Shown here one piece after another: positions 1-7,930 of a stretch of 16,624 nucleotides of DNA (position 1 is its first letter; the number at the start of each line of letters is the position of its first letter). The translations under genes and the position numbers were made by a program. The notes under the pieces were generated by a model. It did not search any database. It was not told the DNA's origin and was given only the letters and a program-made list of their open reading frames with translations. Source of the stretch: Oscillibacter sp. CAG:241 (GTDB lineage Bacteria; Bacillota; Clostridia; Oscillospirales; Oscillospiraceae); NCBI GenBank assembly GCA_000435975.1, contig FR884140.1, positions 1-16,624 of the forward strand. The letters are read 5' to 3'.

Positions 1-1190
1 GATGAAGTAGGTGCCGGTGCTGTTGTGCTTGGCCAGGTCCACGTTATAGGTCCAGCGGTTGCCGCCGGCAGACTTGGCGGTGTACCAGGTCAGGTCGTCC
101 TGGCCGCCTGCGCTGCTCCACACAGCAAAGCGGATGCCGCTGTAGCTGCGGACAGCGTCCAACTGGATGGACATGGTGCGGCAGTCGGCAGATACCTGCG
201 CGGTGACGGTATCAGGCGTCGGGAGCTTGGCCACCTGGGCGGTGGTGTGGGCCACCAGCTTGCTGCCGCTGTACACATGGATGAAGTAGGTGCCGGTGCT
301 GTTGTGCTTGGCCAGGTCCACATCATAGGTCCAGCGGCCGCTGCCCGCGGACTTGGCAGTGTACCAGGCCAGATCGTCCTGACCGCCTGCGCTGCTCCAC
401 ACGGCAAAGCGGATGCTGCTGTAGCTGCAAGCAGTATCCAGCTGCACAGACATGGTGCGGTAATCGGCAGACACCTGGGCAGTGACACTGTCAGGAGCCG
501 GGAGCCTGGCCACCTGGGCGGAGGTATTGCCGATGAGCCGGTTCTGGCCGGAGTCGGAGGAATAGGCGTGAATGAAGTAGGAACCGGTGCTGTTGTGGTT
601 CACCAGGGGCACCGTATAGGTCCACTGACCACTGCCGTTCTTCTTGGCAGTGTACCAGGTCAGATCATCCTGTCCGTTCGCGCTGCTCCACACAGCGAAA
701 CGCACGTTGGAGTGGGCGTGGCCGTTGCCTGCGTCCATGGTCACCGTCATGGTGCGGCACTCACTGTCCACCACAGCGGATACGGAGTGGCGCTTGGCAG
801 GGGTGCTGGAGCTATGGGCCGCGCCGCAGTAGCGGCAGACGTATCGTACCTGGCCGGCGCTGACGCAGGTGCTGGAGTCGCTCTTGACCACATCCGTATG
901 GCCCACGGTGTGGGTATTCTGGAAGGTCAGGCCGCCCAGCAGCTGGCCGTGGATGCCGTGGTTGTACACATGGACCAGGTAGCGGCCCACCACATTGTAC
1001 TTGCACATAGGCACCCGGATGGTGTAGGTGCCGTCGCCGTTGGCGGTGGCATTGTACCACACCAGGTCGTCCTGGCCGTCCTGCTGGCTCCAGGCAGCGG
1101 CCATGATGTTGCCGTAATTCTTGCCCTGGCCGGAGGGCGGCGTGATGGTGACCACGATCTCCTTCTCGTCGGCGGACAGACGGCCCCGGA
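1..1190 (-). repeat. GBS Bsp-like repeat array in the giant phosphatase (four units seen, last cut)
   Basis: Four units of about 93-97 residues each carry the core W-S-x-x-G-Q-D-D-L-x-W-Y and end in Y-F/L-I/V-H-V/A-Y, the signature of the GBS Bsp-like repeat family. The conserved gatgaagtagg block falls at 1 and 280 (period 279 bases, 93 aa) and again at about 571 (291 bases, 97 aa, with a few extra residues). The units at 1-235 and 236-514 are nearly identical at DNA level. The first unit (about 905-1190) is the most diverged and is separated from the rest by a cysteine motif. In other proteins this family lies near cell-wall enzymes and surface proteins; a wall or glycan-contact role is inferred. 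Confidence 0.85.
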
Positions 1191-4100
1191 CCAACTCATA
1201 CAGACGGCCATCCGCACCGAACTCGTACCAGGTTCGGCCGATCAGGCGGCGGCCGGTGTACATAACGCCGAAGTCATCACCCATATCGGAGGTCTCGAAG
1301 TAGTAGGTAGCGTTGCCGATGTCCTTCCAGCCGGAAGCAATGCGGCCGTTTTCAAAGTACAGAGTCTTGCCGTCGTCGCGCTTGACAAAGCCCGTGGGGC
1401 CGCTGACCACCACGCCGTCGTCAAAGACGAACTGCTTGCCGTACAGGGTCACCTTTCCGTCGTAGGCCACACCGTTCTTGTCAAAGCAATACACCTCAGG
1501 GTCGATGATGAACCAGCCGGTGTGCCAGGCGTTGTTGTAGCAATACATCCGCAGGCCGGTGGCCTCATCCCGGGCCCAGCCGGTATAGCCCGCGTCCTTC
1601 AGCTCCACGGCCTGGCCGCAGAAGGAGCATACCAGCTTGCCGTTCCGGGCATACACAGTTTTGCCGGAGAAGTCGTGGCCCTTATCGCGGCACACGCTGG
1701 CAGGGACCCGCATGGTGTAGGTATCCATCAGGGACTGGGCGCCCTCGGCGCTGACAGAGTAGGTGCGGACGGTCATAGCGTCCGCGGTGGCCTCCACGGC
1801 CAGGTACAGAGAGTCGTACTCCTGGGACACCTGGGCAAAGTGGAAGTCAGGATTATTGACGGCCTTGTACTCGGTGCTGCGGGACTTTTCACCCAGGTCG
1901 CCGCAGATGTAGTACAGCACGCCCTTGCCGTAGGTGGCGGGCAGACGGCCGTTCTGAGTGGTCTCGGACACAGGCTGGCCATCCTTCAGCACCATGGTGC
2001 GGGCATAGCTGTGGTCGTGGCCGGAGAACACCACGTTGATCCCGGCGGCCTCGGCGGCTGCGGGAATATAACGGTTAAAGGCCTCGCTGCTGCCGTTGGG
2101 ATTGGTATAGTATGCGGGCTGGTGAACGGCCAGCACCTTCCAGGTGCAGCTGGACTTGGCCGCATCCTGGATCAGCCACTGGCAGGCGTCCTCCAGGTTG
2201 GCGGCAAAGTTGATGACCGCCACATACACATCGCCGTACTCCACGGAGTAATACAGCTTGTCGGGCAGCGTCCACAGGCTGGAGGCGTTGCCGCCGGACA
2301 GGTCGCCGTAATATTCATGGTTGCCCATGACCTGCACCACGGGAATGTCGGCGTAGTTCCTGGAGAATACATCCAGAATTTCGTTCCACTGGACCAGGTT
2401 GCCGCCGTTGTCCACAAAGTCGCCGGTCTGGATACCGAAGTTCATGGGCTGGCTGTTGATGTTGGCGGCGATGGCGTTCATCAGGCGGATCTCCTCCTGA
2501 TCGCTCTCCGCGATGCCGGAGAGTTGGGTATCGCCGATGACAAAGAAGCGGGTGGTGGCCGCGCCGGGCTGGCTGGTGGTGAAGGTCATGTTTTCAGACC
2601 ACCTGCTGCCGTCGCCCACACGGTAAACGTAGGTGGTGCCGGACTTCAGCCCGGTCAGGGACACGGTACTGACATAGGCGGCGTCGCCGGAGGTGGTGAA
2701 CTCACACAGAGTGACCTGGCCCTGGGCCCTGGAGGAGAAGGTGCCCTTGAAGCTGTTCTTTTCGCTGTACTGAACCACGGCCTTGGCCTGCGCGGTCAGG
2801 GGGTTGGACACCCAGGTGATGTTCTGGCAGCTCTGGGCATTGGGGGTGGCGTTGAGCTGCACAAATGCGGGCATACCGTCGCTGCTGCCGCCGGCGCGGC
2901 GGGTGACGATGATCGTCTCGAAGGAGCGATGGCTGTCCTTCCGGGCGATGACACCGGTGCGGGAACCGGCAGCCAGCTTGTTGAAATAGTCTGTGCTGAT
3001 CTGGCCAGAGCCGTCGGTGGTGCCGATGCAGGTTTCGCCCACATACAGGTCCACACCGGAGGCTGCCCTGCCGTCAATATCCTTCACATACAGCTTGGCC
3101 GCGCCCGCGCCCTCCACCATAATGTCGGAGGTAACGGCGTAGTAGCCCTGCATGGGCAGCCGCAGGCTGCCGGTGGAGGTGGTATAGGTGACACCGTCAC
3201 AGGTGTAGGACACAGTGACGGAAATGGGCAGGCTGTCCAGTGCCGTGACCCCGACGGGCATGGGCATAGTGAAGGTGAACAGGTCCTTCCCGGCAGAGCC
3301 GGTACGGTTCATGTTCACGGTGACGGTCTTTTCCGTGGTGGTGCGGCGGGCAGCAGAGCTGGTGCCCTCAAAGCCCTCGCCGTAGCCCAGGGAAGCGCAG
3401 GTGTTGAACGCGCCCTTGCCGCCGTTTTCGTCGGTGTCAAACAGGTCCACGTTGCCGTATACGATGTGCGCGGTGACGGAATCGATCTTCCCTGCATTGG
3501 GGGAGGTCACGTTGACCACATAGTTCTCGCCCACCAGCGCATAGGACGGCGCGTCCAGAGTCAGCGTGGGGATGGCGGCACGACCCTTGACGGTAAAGGT
3601 ACGGGTGACGCTGGCGCGGTTGCCGAAGCCGTCCATGATCTCCACCTTGATGCTGTGGCGGCCATTGGGCAGGGTCACGGAGCCGGTAACGGCCTGGTCG
3701 GTGTTGGCAAAGTTCTTGATGTCCTGGCCGTCGATGGTGATGACCGTGTTTTCGGCGGACACACCGGTGCGGTTCTCGCCCTGGGGATCATAATACCCGG
3801 TAAAGAATTGCAGCTCATTGTCCGTCAGCACGGTGGAACCGTCCTCAGCCAGCTCCGTCAGATCCGTGTAGCCGGTGACGGAGGCGCTGCCGCCGCGGAC
3901 AGAGGTGATGACGGGGTTCTCCAGGTCGTCAGCCGTGGTGCCATACACCGCGCGGATGTTGTCCACATACAGGCTTCCGGCAGCCCGGGAGCCGCAGGTG
4001 ATCTTGTTGCCGTCCACGTCGCCGGTGCCGCCCTCGATGATGATGGTCCACAGCAGCACCTGGCCGGCGGTGATCTTCAGGGGATGGTTTTCCACGTCCT

Positions 4101-6438
4101 GGGCCTTGTCATACACGCTGCTCAGATCGGCCTCCACATACTTCCAGCCGGACCAGTTGATGCCGGTGTACTGGGTGGTGGTGTCCACGGTCTCGCCTGC
4201 GGCGTTGACGGTAGTAGTCTTCAGGTGCAGCAAGCTGGTGGAAACGTACTTCTCCCCGTTCCAATAGGACACGCTGGTGCTGAGCCAGTAGTTGGGCGTG
4301 CCCTCCGGGGCGTAGACCCACATGCCCAGGGCGGTGGGACGACCCTCGATGACCACGTCCTCGCCGCTGTAGCGCAGGTATTCGTTGGTGTTGTTGGTGC
4401 CGGAGATCTTCGTATAATCGTAATGATACTCCAGAGACTTCTGGCCGAAGCGCACGGGACCCTCGTTGGAAGCTACGCGGCGGGCATACATATCCCACGC
4501 GCCCTCCTGGGCGGTGGAGATGGCGCCCACGTAGTACTCATAGCCCATGGAGCGGAACAGGGTAGCGGGGTCCTGGGCGCAGTCCCAGCTATAGGGTGCG
4601 CCGGCGGAGTTGCAGTCCCATTCCGCGTTGCTGCTGATAAAGTCGGGGCATGCCAGGCCGAAATCGGTAATGGGCCCGTAGGGGATGTCCAGACCGTTGG
4701 GATCCTTGCTGACCTGACCGGCCACGCCGAAGCCCGCGTCGCTGACGCCGGGCAGATTATGGGCGCTGTGACCGGAAAAGCTATTCAGGTTGCCCCACAC
4801 GGCGTTGGCACCCACGTTCACGCCGGACTTGGAGCTCTCGTCCTCAAAGTCCAGAAGGATGGTGGGCATCTTGCCGATCTCCACGGTGACGGTATCGGTA
4901 AGCTCCTGGCCGTTTGCCTTGGTATAGGTGACAGTGATCTCTGCTTTACGGGTCTGGCTGGCCTTGGCGGCAGTATGGAGCTGATTGTCCACGATGGTGC
5001 CGATGTCGGCGGCGGTGGTGCCCTCGGTCAGAGGTCGGATGGTCCAGGTAAAGTCGCCGTCGTGATAGTGGATATCCCGCAGGCTGCTTTTGACGGTGAG
5101 GCCCAGGTCGCTGGTCTTGTCATAGTCCAGGGACAGGGTCTTGCCGGCGAAGGACACCTGATCGGGCTCGGCGATGGTGATAGAGGCGGAGCCCACATTC
5201 TGACCCTGATAGGTCAGGCGGACCCGCACATCGCCCACATAGCCCTTGGCGGCGGTAAACACACCGGTGGCGGCGTCGATCCGTCCGGCAGCGGGAGTAT
5301 CCAGCACCCAGGTCAGGCCGCTTTCAGGCAGGTCGGCCGCGCCGCCTGCGGAGTCAGCGCCCAGGGCCGTGAAGGGCACCCGGCTGCCGGGGGTATAAAG
5401 CTCGTTCTGGGGGCTCACGGACGCGTGGTCAAAATCGCCGTCAAAGCGGGCGGTGGACACCACCAGCAGGGCGTCGGACACGGTGCGCTCCAGGCCGTCA
5501 CTGGGGCTGTTGCGAACCACCAGCTCGTCGGTGCCCTCATAACAGGCTGCCACGGTGGCGGAGCCGCCGCCGTCCAGATAAATAGCGGTGACGCAGCCGG
5601 CATCCTTCAGGAAACTGGCCACTTCATACATGCTCATACCGATGGACATGGGCTCCTGTCGGCCGTCGGCCTCAAAGAATACCACGGAGCCGTCGGCCCG
5701 TATGCCCACGCTGTTGCGTGGCATGCGGTCGCCCTGGTCCAGGCCGGGAACAATCTGGCCGTTCTCCACCAGCATATAGGGACCGGATACGGCCTCCACC
5801 ACGTCGGAGGTGTCGCTGCCCGCCTTGCGGATCACGGCGGAGCCGTCCTTCAGAATGGCAAAGAAGGGCTCATTACCGGTTTTTACCAGGTTGCCCTCCA
5901 TAATGAGGTAGCCGGTGGGCGCGCCGGTCTGCATGTTGTAGTAGTCGGCGTTGGTGGCCAGTACCACGCGGCCCTCGGTATCCGAGGCCCGTCCGTAGGC
6001 GGCGGCCTGGGCGGTGGTCTGGGACATCTCCCACTTGAGCCGGCCGCTGCTGACCATAGCCTTGCGCTGGGCAGCGGTGCTGCCGTCGTAGTAATAGCCG
6101 GTGTAGCTGGCCTTCAGGGTCACATCCTTGCTCAGGTCGATCTCCGAAAGGTAGCCCACCACCTGGCTGCCGTTGACGTTGCGCATGACCACCTTTTCCA
6201 GGGTCACGCCGCTGGCCACGGCATTCTTGGTGCGGGTGATGGGAGTAAGCCCGGCGGAATTGCCGGACATGGTATCCGCCTGGGGCGGCTGTGCGTCAGG
6301 TTCTGCGGTGTCGCCGGGCTGCGTCTCCGTAATGGCAGCGTCCGGCTCCGTCTCCTGGAGCCCGGTGGCCCAGGTCTGGGGCATGACCAGACCCACCACC
6401 ATCATCAGCGCCAGAAGCAGAGATAATGCCTTCTTCAT
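1..6438 (-). CDS. Giant secreted phosphodiester glycosidase / purple-acid-phosphatase-like protein with wall-binding and GBS Bsp-like repeats (3' end beyond window)
   Basis: The frame is open from ATG 6438 to base 1 (2146 codons, no stop seen), so the C terminus is missing. The start has GGAGG six bases upstream and a signal peptide (MKKALSLLLALMMVVGLV, likely cut near residue 24). Visible modules in order: a phosphodiester glycosidase (NAGPA/DUF2233-type) domain at about 60-330 with the LDGGGSAT motif at 288-295; an Ig-like stretch at about 340-500; a galactose-binding-like region at about 520-830; more Ig-like and carboxypeptidase-regulatory-like segments to about 1160; a purple acid phosphatase N-terminal, fibronectin-like domain at about 1185-1285; and a metallophosphoesterase domain at about 1288-1490 with GDTQ, GDFVDNG (1339-1345), GNHEYYG (from 1372), HQPAYY and GHDHSY (1473-1478). 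These are followed by choline/cell-wall-binding-like repeats (about 1617-1745) and four GBS Bsp-like repeats with CxxC knuckles between them. Family knowledge suggests it cleaves sugar-phosphodiester and phosphomonoester bonds outside the cell. The real substrate is unknown. It probably shares a transcript with the CotH gene upstream. Confidence 0.9.
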   Translation of the reverse strand, partial: MKKALSLLLALMMVVGLVMPQTWATGLQETEPDAAITETQPGDTAEPDAQPPQADTMSGNSAGLTPITRTKNAVASGVTLEKVVMRNVNGSQVVGYLSEIDLSKDVTLKASYTGYYYDGSTAAQRKAMVSSGRLKWEMSQTTAQAAAYGRASDTEGRVVLATNADYYNMQTGAPTGYLIMEGNLVKTGNEPFFAILKDGSAVIRKAGSDTSDVVEAVSGPYMLVENGQIVPGLDQGDRMPRNSVGIRADGSVVFFEADGRQEPMSIGMSMYEVASFLKDAGCVTAIYLDGGGSATVAACYEGTDELVVRNSPSDGLERTVSDALLVVSTARFDGDFDHASVSPQNELYTPGSRVPFTALGADSAGGAADLPESGLTWVLDTPAAGRIDAATGVFTAAKGYVGDVRVRLTYQGQNVGSASITIAEPDQVSFAGKTLSLDYDKTSDLGLTVKSSLRDIHYHDGDFTWTIRPLTEGTTAADIGTIVDNQLHTAAKASQTRKAEITVTYTKANGQELTDTVTVEIGKMPTILLDFEDESSKSGVNVGANAVWGNLNSFSGHSAHNLPGVSDAGFGVAGQVSKDPNGLDIPYGPITDFGLACPDFISSNAEWDCNSAGAPYSWDCAQDPATLFRSMGYEYYVGAISTAQEGAWDMYARRVASNEGPVRFGQKSLEYHYDYTKISGTNNTNEYLRYSGEDVVIEGRPTALGMWVYAPEGTPNYWLSTSVSYWNGEKYVSTSLLHLKTTTVNAAGETVDTTTQYTGINWSGWKYVEADLSSVYDKAQDVENHPLKITAGQVLLWTIIIEGGTGDVDGNKITCGSRAAGSLYVDNIRAVYGTTADDLENPVITSVRGGSASVTGYTDLTELAEDGSTVLTDNELQFFTGYYDPQGENRTGVSAENTVITIDGQDIKNFANTDQAVTGSVTLPNGRHSIKVEIMDGFGNRASVTRTFTVKGRAAIPTLTLDAPSYALVGENYVVNVTSPNAGKIDSVTAHIVYGNVDLFDTDENGGKGAFNTCASLGYGEGFEGTSSAARRTTTEKTVTVNMNRTGSAGKDLFTFTMPMPVGVTALDSLPISVTVSYTCDGVTYTTSTGSLRLPMQGYYAVTSDIMVEGAGAAKLYVKDIDGRAASGVDLYVGETCIGTTDGSGQISTDYFNKLAAGSRTGVIARKDSHRSFETIIVTRRAGGSSDGMPAFVQLNATPNAQSCQNITWVSNPLTAQAKAVVQYSEKNSFKGTFSSRAQGQVTLCEFTTSGDAAYVSTVSLTGLKSGTTYVYRVGDGSRWSENMTFTTSQPGAATTRFFVIGDTQLSGIAESDQEEIRLMNAIAANINSQPMNFGIQTGDFVDNGGNLVQWNEILDVFSRNYADIPVVQVMGNHEYYGDLSGGNASSLWTLPDKLYYSVEYGDVYVAVINFAANLEDACQWLIQDAAKSSCTWKVLAVHQPAYYTNPNGSSEAFNRYIPAAAEAAGINVVFSGHDHSYARTMVLKDGQPVSETTQNGRLPATYGKGVLYYICGDLGEKSRSTEYKAVNNPDFHFAQVSQEYDSLYLAVEATADAMTVRTYSVSAEGAQSLMDTYTMRVPASVCRDKGHDFSGKTVYARNGKLVCSFCGQAVELKDAGYTGWARDEATGLRMYCYNNAWHTGWFIIDPEVYCFDKNGVAYDGKVTLYGKQFVFDDGVVVSGPTGFVKRDDGKTLYFENGRIASGWKDIGNATYYFETSDMGDDFGVMYTGRRLIGRTWYEFGADGRLYELVRGRLSADEKEIVVTITPPSGQGKNYGNIMAAAWSQQDGQDDLVWYNATANGDGTYTIRVPMCKYNVVGRYLVHVYNHGIHGQLLGGLTFQNTHTVGHTDVVKSDSSTCVSAGQVRYVCRYCGAAHSSSTPAKRHSVSAVVDSECRTMTVTMDAGNGHAHSNVRFAVWSSANGQDDLTWYTAKKNGSGQWTYTVPLVNHNSTGSYFIHAYSSDSGQNRLIGNTSAQVARLPAPDSVTAQVSADYRTMSVQLDTACSYSSIRFAVWSSAGGQDDLAWYTAKSAGSGRWTYDVDLAKHNSTGTYFIHVYSGSKLVAHTTAQVAKLPTPDTVTAQVSADCRTMSIQLDAVRSYSGIRFAVWSSAGGQDDLTWYTAKSAGGNRWTYNVDLAKHNSTGTYFI

Positions 6439-6520
6439 ATTTTTCCTCCGTTACAGTTTTTGATTTCCTACTCGTCGCAGGGGATCTCCATCAGGTGTTC
6501 CGGGCTGCTCGTTCCTCCTT
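6439..6520 (-). other. Intergenic spacer between CotH gene and giant phosphatase gene, with an orphan Shine-Dalgarno-like site
   Basis: This 82-base spacer has no clear hairpin terminator, which favours one transcript for both large genes. Read on the minus strand, AAGGAGGAA lies just after the CotH stop (around 6508-6516), but no start codon follows within normal spacing. The first ATG, about 22 bases later, opens only a 7-codon frame (MEIPCDE). A second, well-placed CGGAGG precedes the phosphatase ATG. Confidence 0.5.
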
Positions 6521-7930
6521 TCAGATCACATAGGCGGTGGTATGAGCCACCAGATTCTGCTTGCTATTGCCATAGACATGGATGAAATACGTACCCGCTC
6601 CCTTGTGCCAGGCCAGCGTCACCGTATACGTCCAGTCACCGTTGGACTGCTTTTTCGCCTCGTACCACTGCAGGTCGTCCTGGCCGTTGACAGCGCTCCA
6701 GACGGGGAACCACACCCGGCTCAGATCGCTGCGGCCTGTCAGTGTCACAGTCATGTACCGCCCATCGGCGGACAGCTGGGTCCACACCTGGGGAGACACG
6801 GCCTGAGCGACGGAAACAGTGGTGTGGGCCACCAAATTGCGCTTATCATTGCCGTAGGCGTGGAGGAAATAGCCCCCCGCGTTCTTGTGGTTGGCCAAGG
6901 GCACCCGGCAGGTCCAGCTGCCGTCTGCCTGCTTGACCGCCTCGTACCACCGCAGGTCGTCCTGACCGTTCACGGCGCTCCAGGTGGGGAACCATACCCG
7001 GCTCAGATCGCCCCGGCCCGTCAGAGTCACGTCCAGATATCTTCCATCGGCAGACAGCACCGCCGTCATGGCGGGCTTTTCCGGCTGCACCAGCTTCTCC
7101 ACATAAGCGGTGGTGTGAGCTACCAGGTTCTTCTTGTCATTGCCGTAGGCGTGGATGAAATACGTACCTGTGCTGCCGTGGTTGGACAGAGGCACCCGGC
7201 AGGTCCAGCTGCCGTCTGTCTGCTTCACCGCCTCGTACCACCGCAGGTCGTCCTGACCGTTCACGGCGCTCCAGGTGGGGAACCACACCCGGCTCAGATC
7301 ACTGCGGCCCGTCAGCGTTACGTCCAGATACCGCCCGTCAGCGGACACGGCGGCCTTCATCTCCGGCCCGGGAATCTTCTCCACATAGGCGGTGGTATGG
7401 GCCACCAGATTCTGCTTGCTATTGCCGTAGGCATGAATGAAATAGGCGCCGGTGGTGTTGTGGCGGCTCAGGAGCACGGAATATGTCCAGCTGCCGTCCG
7501 CCTGCTTCCGGGCCTCGTACCATTGCAGGTCATCCTGACCGTTTTTCTGGCTCCAGGTGGGGAACCACACCTTTGCCAGGTCGCTGCCGCCGGTAAGCGT
7601 CAGGTTCAGATACCGTCCGTCAGCGGACAGCGCCGCCTTCAGGTCGGGCTTTTCCGGCTGGACCAGGTTGTCCACCACCACGGTGCCGTGGTCCAGAAGT
7701 CCCTGGGGCAGGCCGTTCTGGTTGTAAATGTGGACCATATAGGTGCCGGTCTCCTGGTGGTTGATCAGAGGCACCTCGGCCACCCAGCGGCCATTCTGTT
7801 TCTTGGCCTGATACCAGTGCAGGTCGTTCTGCCCGTCCTGCTCACCCCACACAGCGAAACGCAGGGCCGTCTGCTGGGGGGCGGAATAGGTCAGATACAT
7901 CACTGTGCGGGCGGTGTTGAAGTAATAGCC
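6521..7930 (-). repeat. Five tandem GBS Bsp-like repeats in the CotH protein
   Basis: Each unit has an S-A-D-G-R-Y-L/M start, a V-W-F-P-x-W-S-x-x-N-G-Q-D-D-L-x-W-Y-E core, and an end like Y-F-I-H-A-Y-G-N. The conserved atgaaat/aggaaat block recurs at 6582, 6864, 7155 and 7437, giving spacings of 282, 291 and 282 bases (94, 97 and 94 aa). The unit nearest the kinase domain (tryptophan of the core at residue 532) is clearly diverged. The two middle units (about 6800-7370) are the most alike. The same repeat family ends the neighbouring giant phosphatase. Confidence 0.9.

Noticed and set aside
1..800. Regular repeats considered as a CRISPR or satellite array
   Set aside because: The unit is about 279 bases, in frame and coding for the GBS Bsp-like repeat; there are no short repeats with unique spacers.
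25..6426. A 2133-codon open frame on the plus strand
   Set aside because: It lies exactly in register with the real minus-strand gene. The codon bias of that GC-rich gene avoids stops opposite. The plus translation is a low-complexity G/A/V/H run with no domain, while the minus strand gives signal peptide, catalytic motifs and repeats.
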